Notes under the pieces: model-generated
Told to the model about the DNA's origin: nothing
The model's input: the letters and a program-made list of their open reading frames with translations, nothing else
Database searches by the model: none
Shown here: positions 1 through 6,250 of the stretch, piece by piece
Position numbering within the stretch: the stretch's first letter is position 1
Layout of the letters: each line of letters begins with the position of its first letter
Position numbers and translations under genes: made by a program
Assembly (NCBI GenBank): GCA_905193485.1
Contig: CAJJOX010000056.1
Span: 1 to 11,538 of the forward strand
DNA: 11,538 bases
Source of the DNA: an uncultured Porphyromonadaceae bacterium
GTDB taxonomy: Bacteria; Bacteroidota; Bacteroidia; Bacteroidales; Muribaculaceae
Direction of reading: 5' to 3'

Positions 1-1
1 C

Positions 2-170
2 GGTGCGGGCGGCAGTCTGTTTGCCGAAGCCATTGCCGAGGGCGCGGACTGTCTGCTGACCGGCGAAGCCAACCACCACCATGCACTGGATGCCAAGCGG
101 CTGGGACTGTCCCTCATTGCGGCGGGGCATTACGCCACCGAGTTTCCGGTGACCGCCGCCGTGGCGGCCA
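2..170 (+). pseudogene. Nif3-like dinuclear metal-centre protein, C-terminal fragment
   Basis: The frame starting at base 2 reads GAGGSLFAEAIAEGADCLLT, then a GEANHHH stretch and, near the end, GHYATEFPV. These are the C-terminal landmarks of the Nif3 (YbgI/DUF34) family: the GAGG loop, the TGE-x-xHH segment and the GHxxTE motif whose His and Glu bind the metal pair in known structures. Both ends are missing: the window cuts the start, and the recognisable protein stops about 9 residues after GHYATE, at the poly-C run, where the family normally continues for roughly 20 to 30 residues. The frame then runs on without similarity to a stop at 320-322. GC is very high here. The HHHALDAKRLGLSLIAAGHYATE style of sequence resembles clostridial homologues more than Bacteroidales ones; that is from memory, not a search. 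Confidence 0.75.
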
Positions 171-182
171 CCCCCCCCCCCC
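171..182. repeat. 12-base poly-C run at a gene-gene junction
   Basis: Twelve consecutive C bases, followed by G and four more C, sit exactly where Nif3-like similarity ends and adenosyltransferase similarity begins. The two sides are in different frames. A long homopolymer at such a boundary suggests either a replication-slippage hotspot or, more likely, a false join made through low-complexity sequence. Confidence 0.9.
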
Positions 183-371
183 GCCCCACACATAGCACGC
201 ACCGTGTGCCGCCGCGCCGAACGACGCATAACCGCCCTGGCAAAAACCGCTCCGGTCGACACGTCGGTCACACGGTTCATCAACCGGCTAAGCGACTATC
301 TCTTTGTATTAGCACGATTTAACAACGTCAGTCAAAATATCGATGAAATATTTTGGCAGAAAGATTGTTAG
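183..371 (+). pseudogene. Cobalamin adenosyltransferase (ATR/PduO type), C-terminal fragment
   Basis: The frame with codons starting at 186 reads PHIARTVCRRAERRITALAK and, further on, RFINRLSDYLFVLARFNN, ending at TAG 369-371. RTVCRRAERR and the LSDYLFVLAR segment are hallmark C-terminal motifs of the PduO-type ATP:cob(I)alamin adenosyltransferase, which makes adenosylcobalamin from reduced corrinoid in the cytoplasm. Only about 60 of the usual roughly 180 to 190 residues remain; the ATP-binding N-terminus and the LPGG segment that normally precedes this part are absent. Upstream in this frame lie stops at 57-59 and 150-152, so nothing extends it. The following DUF2795-type gene is its usual neighbour in Bacteroides relatives as I recall, which anchors this piece to the Bacteroidales part of the window. 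Confidence 0.8.
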
Positions 372-394
372 TTATCATAAATTCACTACTTTTG
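364..394 (+). promoter_or_regulatory. Bacteroidales-type promoter for the DUF2795 gene
   Basis: TACTTTTG at 387-394 fits the Bacteroidetes -7 consensus TAnnTTTG. ATTG at 364-367 lies 19 bases upstream, matching the usual -33 TTG spacing. Transcription would start near 400, leaving a leader of about 110 nt before the ATG at 512. The promoter overlaps the end of the adenosyltransferase frame. Confidence 0.6.
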
Positions 395-423
395 CGGCAC
401 AAAAATCACAGGCCGCAACATCA

Positions 424-468
424 TGCCCGCCACGGCTCACCCTCCCCGGGACATCTGCCCGCCACGGC
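424..468 (+). repeat. Two 13-bp direct repeats in the leader
   Basis: TGCCCGCCACGGC occurs at 424-436 and again at 456-468, a 32-base period, in the untranslated leader of the DUF2795-type gene. Both copies are followed by a near-identical CTCAC or TCAC. No known riboswitch or attenuator is recognised. The leader is rich in C and A and has little fold-back potential that I can see. Confidence 0.55.
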
Positions 469-511
469 CTCACACAAACGGAATCAAAAAAAACGACTAA
501 ACGAAAAAACC

Positions 512-733
512 ATGTACTGGACACTTGAACTCGCATCAAAACTTGAAGACGCCCCTTGGCCTGCCACACGCGAAGAGCTCATCGACTACGCCATGCGCTC
601 GGGCGCACCACTCGAAGTGATCGAAAACCTTCAGGAAATCGAAGACGAAGGCGAAACATACGAATGCATCGAAGACATCTGGCCCGACTACCCCTCCAAA
701 GAAGACTTCCTCTTCAACGAGGATGAGTATTAA
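512..733 (+). CDS. DUF2795-type small acidic protein, 73 aa
   Basis: The protein begins MYWTLELASKLEDAPWPATR and ends FNEDEY. The APWPATxEELIDYA...GAPLEVIENLQEIEDEGE pattern matches the DUF2795 fold, a small helical domain of unknown function. It is strongly acidic, with no signal peptide or membrane segment, so cytoplasmic. The ATG at 512 is chosen because homologues recalled from Bacteroides start at MYWTLELASKLED; the upstream in-frame extension to 353 is basic, crosses the promoter and is not conserved-looking. The gene has its own promoter at 364-394 and a terminator at 765-809, so it is probably monocistronic or an alternative 3' cistron of the adenosyltransferase transcript. Function unknown. 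Confidence 0.85.
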   Translation: MYWTLELASKLEDAPWPATREELIDYAMRSGAPLEVIENLQEIEDEGETYECIEDIWPDYPSKEDFLFNEDEY

Positions 734-764
734 GCGGTAGCACTTTCAATGCTTTAGATAACAC

Positions 765-809
765 AAGGAGTTGGGCATTCTTAATCGGGTCCGACTCTTT
801 TGTTTTTCT
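765..809 (+). terminator. Intrinsic terminator after the DUF2795 gene
   Basis: GAGTTGGGC at 768-776 pairs with GTCCGACTC at 789-797 (nine pairs, two of them G-U) around a 12-base loop. The stem extends weakly with AAG against TTT, and a T-rich tail follows (TTTT, G, TTTTT). It separates the small housekeeping gene from the helicase gene, so the latter needs its own start signal; no clear TAnnTTTG box was seen between 810 and 872. Confidence 0.65.
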
Positions 810-872
810 GCCGCGCCCGGTTCTGCGCCCTTTTTTCATTCACAGCCAAACACAAACCGATAAAACCATCCG

Positions 873-3620
873 ATGAATGTTGACCACAAAGACCGTCTGA
901 TCGCCTCATGTGATAGAATGATTGGAAACTGCGACAATGCCATATGCCGCAATCTTAATGAAACAGACGCCCTGGATCGCGGTCTGCTCTCGACAAACAT
1001 CTTAAGCCAACTCCGCAATCTTGTCGATCACATAATCTTAAGAATATATCTGACATATAGCAAAGATAAGACCTTTAGAGATAAAGAATACGACCGGATT
1101 GTGGATGGACTCAATTTCGTGAAAGCCAATGGCCGATACAAAAATATCAGAGATTTCCACAATCTGTTGCAGATTTCGGCATCGCACTACACACTGGACG
1201 AAGAGAGCTCCGAACGACTGATGCTCAAATACTATGTATACTTATGGCGCCTCCGTAAGTTTGCAAAAGAAAATCTTGGAATCGGCATTCTTAAAAACCT
1301 TGAATTATTTCCACTTGACACCGACCGTTCACTGACGCAGTATCACGCGGCTATCTCAAACTGCATAACCCGTTTAGACCTTTCAAATGCTCCGACATCA
1401 GAGAATCGGTTCTACATCTATCGATGCAGACCAATCATAGTGGACGACACGTTGTTTTATGAGTTGACATTATCGCTGGCCAACGAAAGATCAAGCAAAT
1501 TCGACCATATCATTGCGTTCTCCGACCAAGAATTGGCCCCTTATTATGCATTGCGCATACGCACCACAATCGCAGAAATAAACCTGTCCGGAATGCACAT
1601 TCCCATAACCGTAGTGGTGGACTGGGAGCCGTCCATAAGGATATGTGAGATACGCAACCTCGGGAAAATCGTAGGGCTCGACATCCCCGACAGCAGAACC
1701 AGAGAATACCGAAACCTTATGGAATTCCTTAAACGGAATCCTTATTCATTGAATGAAATTGTATCTTCGGACGACAAGCTATTCCATAATACCATATCGC
1801 ACATACAGCAAGGCAGCCGAACCTCATATATTTCAACACTGTTACTGTTGTGTCGACGAATAATACAAAAACGACAACCGGGCCACAACATTCTTCGCTA
1901 TCTGCTATATAGGGTAAGCAATAAAGTTATACGGCAACAATATAATGATGTTAGATGCGACCTGCTGTCAGGACTGCATCTCGACATCAGAAGCAAACCT
2001 TTTGATGGACTACCGTTCAGTTTTTCTCTTTTCAATCATAATCCCAAATACGTCGACCTGCTTGCCTCCATTCCCGCTTCGGAACATGAACCGGAATTCC
2101 TTGCCCATCGCCTGATTGTAAATGCCGAGCAGAAAGGCATCCTCTACACTCCGGATAAAGAGTTGGATTGCTTTGAGAATCTGCAATCATTAGCGACGTC
2201 ATACAACAATCGCCTGTATCGCAAACACACGTATGCAAAAATTGAGTTTTTCAAAGGATTTGCCTATATTCAAAAATACGAATCAAACGTGCACGAAATA
2301 TTGCTGGCATTGAAACGCCTGGCCAACGGCGGAATTACCGACTACTCCACTGTTGCGGAAGCGTGGATGCAGGCGCCGGGCATAAGCATTGATTCCAAAG
2401 AAAAAAGCGATGCTTTGAAAAACTTGTTTTCCGACTCCAGAGTGGCATTTGTCTACGGTGCCGCCGGAACCGGCAAATCAACATTCATCAACTATTTGTC
2501 GCATATATTCTCCGAAAACGACAAATTCTATATAGCGAATACAAATCCTGCCGTAGAGAATCTGCGCCGTAAAGTAAACGCGGCGAATGCGTCCTTCATG
2601 ACCATATCAAGCTACTTATGTCGGAGATCCACATCCTGCGACATATTATTTGTCGATGAATGCAGCACGGTAAGCAATGAGGATATGTTGGCAATTCTGA
2701 ACAGAAGCCGGTTCCGGCTGCTTGTCCTTGTAGGAGATATGTATCAGATCGAATCCATTCGTTTCGGCAACTGGTTCAACGTGGCCGACTCCTGTTTCAA
2801 GGGGAGCTATAAGGTCAAGCTTACCCAACCCTACAGAACTTCAGACCCTGATTTGCTGAGTTTGTGGGAGAAAGTCAGAAACCTTTCTCCGGACATTTTG
2901 GAACACATTGCCCGCAAAGGATATTCTTCGATCCTCAGCGACACGATATTTTCCAAAAATGAAGATGACGAAATAATCCTTTGCCTGAACTACGGAGGAT
3001 TGTATGGCATCAACAATCTCAATCGCATACTCCAACGCAACAACCCGCATCCGGCGGTACAATGGGGCATACACACTTTTAAAATCGGAGATCCCATATT
3101 ATTCAATGAATCTGATAGGTTTCTTCCTCATTTGCACAATAATCTAAAAGGAATCATCATAGACATCCTAAAGGAGGAACGAATAATCTGCTTCACTTTG
3201 CAGATAGATAAAGTGATCTCTTCATTCGATCTGGAAAACACCCAGATTGAATTCGTATCCGCAACACCTGACGGAAAGGGTACAATAATCAGAATCCATG
3301 TGGAGGAAGAGGCAGACACCGATTCGGATGTGGACATTTCAGACAGTATAGTTCCGTTTCAGATAGCATACGCTGTATCCATCCATAAAGCCCAGGGGCT
3401 GGAGTATCAGTCGGTAAAGATTGTTATCACGCGTGATGTGGAGGATATGATCACCCATAATATCTTTTATACGGCAATTACGAGGACAAAAAGCAAACTT
3501 GTAGTCTATTGGAGTCCGGAAACCGAAAAACACGTTTTAGAGCACCTGAAACCGCAGTTTAATAAACAGGACTATGCCATTCTCAAGTCAAAATATCCGG
3601 ATTTAGAGCCGATGCGATAA
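873..3620 (+). CDS. HEPN-like/SF1 helicase fusion, candidate defence protein, 915 aa
   Basis: The C-terminal third is a superfamily 1 (RecD/UvrD-type) helicase with every key motif visible: Walker A GAAGTGKS at 529-536, Walker B FVDE with D595-E596, motif III GDMYQ at 621-625, QPYR near 652-655, SIHKAQGLEYQS from 836, and YTAITRTK from 866. ATP-driven movement on nucleic acid is therefore likely. The N-terminus (about 1-140) is predicted helical and carries QLRNLVDHIILRIYL, in which R48-N49-x3-H53 matches the R-polar-x3-H signature of HEPN ribonucleases; a helix with YYVYLWRLRKF follows at about 122-132. Residues 170-500 are a mixed, beta-containing region with no domain I can name. From memory the same full-length architecture recurs in distant bacteria as a single-gene hypothetical. 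There is no signal peptide or membrane segment. It stands alone after a terminator and faces a convergent operon. The helicase is certain; the HEPN call and any defence role are inference. Confidence 0.88.
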   Translation: MNVDHKDRLIASCDRMIGNCDNAICRNLNETDALDRGLLSTNILSQLRNLVDHIILRIYLTYSKDKTFRDKEYDRIVDGLNFVKANGRYKNIRDFHNLLQISASHYTLDEESSERLMLKYYVYLWRLRKFAKENLGIGILKNLELFPLDTDRSLTQYHAAISNCITRLDLSNAPTSENRFYIYRCRPIIVDDTLFYELTLSLANERSSKFDHIIAFSDQELAPYYALRIRTTIAEINLSGMHIPITVVVDWEPSIRICEIRNLGKIVGLDIPDSRTREYRNLMEFLKRNPYSLNEIVSSDDKLFHNTISHIQQGSRTSYISTLLLLCRRIIQKRQPGHNILRYLLYRVSNKVIRQQYNDVRCDLLSGLHLDIRSKPFDGLPFSFSLFNHNPKYVDLLASIPASEHEPEFLAHRLIVNAEQKGILYTPDKELDCFENLQSLATSYNNRLYRKHTYAKIEFFKGFAYIQKYESNVHEILLALKRLANGGITDYSTVAEAWMQAPGISIDSKEKSDALKNLFSDSRVAFVYGAAGTGKSTFINYLSHIFSENDKFYIANTNPAVENLRRKVNAANASFMTISSYLCRRSTSCDILFVDECSTVSNEDMLAILNRSRFRLLVLVGDMYQIESIRFGNWFNVADSCFKGSYKVKLTQPYRTSDPDLLSLWEKVRNLSPDILEHIARKGYSSILSDTIFSKNEDDEIILCLNYGGLYGINNLNRILQRNNPHPAVQWGIHTFKIGDPILFNESDRFLPHLHNNLKGIIIDILKEERIICFTLQIDKVISSFDLENTQIEFVSATPDGKGTIIRIHVEEEADTDSDVDISDSIVPFQIAYAVSIHKAQGLEYQSVKIVITRDVEDMITHNIFYTAITRTKSKLVVYWSPETEKHVLEHLKPQFNKQDYAILKSKYPDLEPMR

Positions 3621-3699
3621 ATCTCCACAGATATTTACCCTCGACCGCCCTTACCATCGACAATGCAGAAAAGGATTCCGATTAACGGCATCCAGATCC

Positions 3700-3728
3700 G
3701 GGATATCTTTCCGAAACCCAGATATCTC
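3700..3728. terminator. Possible bidirectional hairpin between convergent genes
   Basis: GGGATATCT at 3700-3708 can pair with AGATATCTC at 3720-3728 (nine pairs, one G-U) over an 11-base loop. It lies between the helicase stop and the 3' end of the minus-strand operon and touches the latter's stop codon. There is no clean U-tract on either side, so termination is only a guess. Confidence 0.3.
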
Positions 3729-4144
3729 TATCTGCGATTTCTATGATTATTTCTTTTCCCTTTGCTTTTGCCCATTCTATCCAGCAGTTTCTTTTCAAGT
3801 TTATATGCCTTGTCGAGCTGTGGTTCTGTCAGAAAACCGCTGTAAATGTGATAATATTTTTTGCGGAGGTCAAGAATTTGCTGGCTACGCTCAAGGCGTT
3901 GCCCGGTGGTCAGCCCCTTACGTGAGCCAAGTGCCCATACTTCGCGCTGATACTGACAGTATGTTTCCACATATTTGTTAGTCGTCGATTCGTCAAGCGC
4001 AAGCTCTCGTGCGATGTATTGAGCCTGCTTTGTAGCCAGTTCTTCACGCGACTGCCGTTGTCCGCCGTTGTCTTGTGCTATTGCTGTTGCTCCACTCGCC
4101 GCTACTATAAAGGCGATAATGATAATTCGGAATAACTGTTTCAT
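3728..4144 (-). CDS. Spy/CpxP-like periplasmic protein, 138 aa
   Basis: The N-terminus MKQLFRIIIIAFIVAASGAT followed by AIAQ is a clear Sec signal peptide, cleaved near residue 23. The mature part is almost entirely helical and charged, with two similar helical segments: one from about 33 to 70 (ELATKQAQYIARELALDEST) and one around 80-125. This is the LTxxQ-type repeat arrangement of Spy/CpxP-like periplasmic proteins, which act as chaperones or as sensors for envelope stress or metals. The C-terminus is very basic (KSKGKRNNHRNRR). It is the third gene of a minus-strand operon, 24 bases after the sigma factor stop. Exact substrate unknown; the assignment rests on fold pattern and context. Confidence 0.7.
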   Translation of the reverse strand: MKQLFRIIIIAFIVAASGATAIAQDNGGQRQSREELATKQAQYIARELALDESTTNKYVETYCQYQREVWALGSRKGLTTGQRLERSQQILDLRKKYYHIYSGFLTEPQLDKAYKLEKKLLDRMGKSKGKRNNHRNRR

Positions 4145-4168
4145 AATGCGTTTGTTATTGTATTTGGT

Positions 4169-4687
4169 TTATATAATTTTCTCTTTGGCTATATGATAGC
4201 TTGCCTTGACACTTGACGGAGTTGAACCGATTATGTTGGCAATCTCTTCATATTCCAGTTCGTCGTAATATCGCAGGTTGAATGTCAGTTGCTGTTTGGT
4301 CGGTAACGAAAGGATCGCGTTCTGCAGTTTCACAGCCTCCATATCAGTATAATTGACATATTCCTCATCTGCTATCGTTCTCGCTTCCGATGACTCGTTG
4401 TCGTCAATGGAGATTATGTTATCATGTCGTTTGCCAATCAGCCTGAGGGCTTCATTGGTGGCAATACGATAAATCCATACATTAAGGGAACTGTCGCCCT
4501 TGAAATTATCGATTGACCGAAATATCCTGATGAATGTTTCCTGTGTAGCATCCTGCGCATCAGAATGATGTATCACCAGACGCCGAATATGCCAATAAAC
4601 AGACTCCCATTTTTCTTTCATGAGTATACGGAAACCGGATTCGGGATCATGCCGGAGGGCATTGATTAATTCAGCATCTTCGATCAT
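4169..4687 (-). CDS. ECF-type RNA polymerase sigma factor, 172 aa
   Basis: Region 2 is plain: DAQDATQETFIRIFRSIDNF (residues 43-62) followed by KGDSSLNVWIYRIATNEALR, matching the sigma-70 region 2 core-binding and -10 recognition helices. Region 4 follows at about 123-172 with LPTKQQLTFNLRYYDELEYE, then EIANIIGSTPSSVKASYHIA, a helix-turn-helix for the -35 element. The linker 88-118 is acidic. The length is typical of group 4 sigma factors, with a slightly short C-terminus. Its ATG overlaps the stop of the upstream lipoprotein gene by four bases (ATGA), implying translational coupling. No anti-sigma factor with a cytoplasmic domain and membrane segment is next to it, which is unusual for this class; regulation may be at transcription or through the exported partners. 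Confidence 0.93.
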   Translation of the reverse strand: MIEDAELINALRHDPESGFRILMKEKWESVYWHIRRLVIHHSDAQDATQETFIRIFRSIDNFKGDSSLNVWIYRIATNEALRLIGKRHDNIISIDDNESSEARTIADEEYVNYTDMEAVKLQNAILSLPTKQQLTFNLRYYDELEYEEIANIIGSTPSSVKASYHIAKEKII

Positions 4688-5067
4688 GAGCTTTCGCCAG
4701 ACATAATATAGAATTTCTTTTTACCTTCAACGATTGACAGGATAGGAATATTTCTATCTAAAACAAAGGCGTCAAGTTCTGCCTCTGCCGCATCCTTGTT
4801 GAGCGATGTTATTTTTGCATATTGCTTGACGGAGAGCCGTGGATTATTGTTCAGATAGGCTAAAGCCATTGCCAACCGTTCTTTCTGGCTGAATCGGTTG
4901 CTTACGTGTTCAGTAACATCATGATGATGCACCGGAGTGGGGATGACCACGACACGCGCCGGGTGATGAATGTGATGACGATGAAGACGGCGAGCGTCTG
5001 CCTGAGTGCAACCGGCTACTATCAGAGCCACGATTGCCATTACTTTCAATTTTGAGTTGATATTCAT
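4684..5067 (-). CDS. His-rich lipoprotein with a winged-helix-like C-terminus, 127 aa
   Basis: The signal sequence ends in LIVAGC, a lipobox with V17-A18-G19-C20, so Cys20 is the likely lipidated residue. An alternative signal-peptidase I site at ADA (23-25) cannot be excluded. A histidine-rich segment follows: HRHHIHH at 29-35, HHH at 47-49 and H54, a plausible metal-binding stretch. Residues 56-123 (SQKERLAMALAYLNNNPRLS, then VKQYAKITSLNKDAAEAELD) look like a small helix-turn-helix or winged-helix fold, odd for a protein outside the cytoplasm. It is the first gene of the operon with the sigma factor. No function is known to me; a metal or envelope sensor role is inference. Confidence 0.72.
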   Translation of the reverse strand: MNINSKLKVMAIVALIVAGCTQADARRLHRHHIHHPARVVVIPTPVHHHDVTEHVSNRFSQKERLAMALAYLNNNPRLSVKQYAKITSLNKDAAEAELDAFVLDRNIPILSIVEGKKKFYIMSGESS

Positions 5068-5159
5068 GCTTTCATTTGTTTTAGCGTTCTATTTATATGA
5101 CCCGCCCAAACATCAGTCGTCAAAAAAAGGTATCAAAATTTAGCATACGACACTGATTA

Positions 5160-5207
5160 CCAGCCATACAAACGATCAGAATTTGTTTGTATGGTATGAA
5201 GTGCTGG
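5160..5207. promoter_or_regulatory. Inverted repeat between divergent genes, possible operator
   Basis: CCATACAAAC (5164-5173) and GTTTGTATGG (5185-5194) are perfect 10-bp inverted arms with an 11-base centre. An outer pair, CCAGC (5160-5164) and GCTGG (5203-5207), frames them. It lies in the 200-bp space between the sigma operon and the ORF6N gene. There is no T-tract, so a protein-binding site is more likely than a terminator. Confidence 0.5.
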
Positions 5208-5258
5208 CTGATTGGAAGTTATTTGCCATATACGTGCCTCGATTTCATAAATAATAGG

Positions 5259-5266
5259 TAACTTTG
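5259..5266 (+). promoter_or_regulatory. -7 box immediately before the ORF6N start codon
   Basis: TAACTTTG is a full match to TAnnTTTG and is followed by C, as is common in Bacteroidales. It lies only three bases before the ATG at 5270, so the transcript would start at or just after the start codon. No TTG/TTTG -33 box was found at the expected 19 to 21 base spacing. Confidence 0.45.
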
Positions 5267-5269
5267 CAT

Positions 5270-6202
5270 ATGGAATCTTCGCAAGAAAACAAAAAAATTC
5301 AAGATAAACAGCAGTCTAAAAGCCTCCAAAAACACGATGGCTTAAATGACAGTCAGCTGTTATCCATAAATATAGAATCTCTCATATATATTATACGAGA
5401 CGAACAGGTCATGCTTGACAGTGATCTGGCAAAGTTATACAGAGTTGAGACTAAGGTATTGAACCAAGCAGTTAAACGCAATATCCAACGGTTCCCAGCG
5501 GACTTTATGTTCCAACTTACAAAGGACGAATGTTTGAGGTCACAAATTGTGACCTCAAACGGAGGCAGAGGTGGTTCAAGGTATATGCCATACGCTTTTA
5601 CCGAAAATGGAGTTGCAATGCTCAGTAGTGTTCTGCGTTCAGAAAGAGCCATAGAAGTAAATATCCGGATTATGCGAGCATTTACTCTAATGCGGAATTT
5701 CATCAAAAAACATGGCTCTCTTTTTCAGAGACTTGACCGTCTTGAAATGAAACAACTAAAAACAGATGAAAAAGTTGACACAATACTGGATAGACTAAAT
5801 AGGTATGATGAAATAAGAGAGGGCATTTTCTTCGACGGTCAGATTTTTGATGCGTATGTCTTCGTTGCTGATTTGATTCGCAAAGCCAAACATAGAATCG
5901 TGGTTATAGACAGCTACATTGACGATTCGGTGCTGGTGCAACTGTCTAAAAGGGAACCGGAGGTGACTGTTGATATTTACAACGGTAGAATTTCACAGCA
6001 GCTCCGCCAGGATGTCGAGCGTCATAACGCTCAGTATCCCGGAGTGACCTTACACGCTTACAACAAGGCTCACGACCGTTTTCTTATAATTGATGAGGAA
6101 GTCTATCATATCGGTCATTCGCTTAAAGACCTCGGCAAGAAACTGTTTGCGTTCTCAAAGATGGATGTCATGACCGGGACGGAGCTGTTGTCTAAACTGT
6201 AA
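5270..6202 (+). CDS. ORF6N-domain protein with PLD-like C-terminal domain, 310 aa
   Basis: Residues 36-120 form an ORF6N domain, the DNA-binding domain found in phage and bacterial regulators: IESLIYIIRDEQVMLDSDLA, LNQAVKRNIQRFP, and RYMPYAFTENGVAMLSSVLR. A helical linker, probably a coiled coil, covers 145-180. Residues 188-300 resemble a single phospholipase-D-like half: IVVIDSYIDDSVL, then H268-x-R270-x4-D275-x6-G282, which is the HxKx4Dx6G motif with Lys replaced by Arg. Homologues of this layout recur in Bacteroides, as I recall. The Arg makes catalysis uncertain; DNA binding or regulation is likelier. ATG at 5270 is preferred over TTG at 5264, which lies inside the -7 box. The gene is divergent from the sigma operon and lies 48 bases before an insertion element. 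It could be a phage-derived regulator. Confidence 0.82.
   Translation: MESSQENKKIQDKQQSKSLQKHDGLNDSQLLSINIESLIYIIRDEQVMLDSDLAKLYRVETKVLNQAVKRNIQRFPADFMFQLTKDECLRSQIVTSNGGRGGSRYMPYAFTENGVAMLSSVLRSERAIEVNIRIMRAFTLMRNFIKKHGSLFQRLDRLEMKQLKTDEKVDTILDRLNRYDEIREGIFFDGQIFDAYVFVADLIRKAKHRIVVIDSYIDDSVLVQLSKREPEVTVDIYNGRISQQLRQDVERHNAQYPGVTLHAYNKAHDRFLIIDEEVYHIGHSLKDLGKKLFAFSKMDVMTGTELLSKL
5533..5559. repeat. Perfect 27-bp palindrome inside the ORF6N gene
   Basis: TTTGAGGTCACAA (5533-5545), a single central A, and TTGTGACCTCAAA (5547-5559) are perfect 13-bp inverted arms. They encode the LRSQIVTS segment at residues 89-96 of the ORF6N domain. The mRNA could fold only as a tight cruciform-like hairpin with almost no loop, but as duplex DNA it is an ideal site for a dimeric protein. 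Confidence 0.85.
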
Positions 6203-6250
6203 ATATCTACGATTAGAGCGCTAAACGCATTCATAAAATTGAAAGAGTAG

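Noticed and set aside
2..371. A real Nif3-adenosyltransferase fusion switched by the poly-C length
   Set aside because: The two halves are in different frames, each lacks conserved parts of its fold, and the two families have no functional reason to be joined in mid-domain. Losing one C would fuse the frames but would not restore either protein.
353..511. Upstream extension of the 73-aa gene to an earlier ATG
   Set aside because: The extension crosses the promoter at 364-394, is basic and low-complexity, and does not resemble the conserved N-terminus MYWTLELASK.
2032..3533. Several minus-strand open frames across the helicase gene
   Set aside because: They lie opposite conserved helicase motifs and show no domain, signal or start context of their own.
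873..6202. A defence island joining the helicase and ORF6N genes
   Set aside because: The two are separated by an unrelated minus-strand sigma operon and have no shared promoter or recognised defence neighbours, so they are treated as separate accessory genes.
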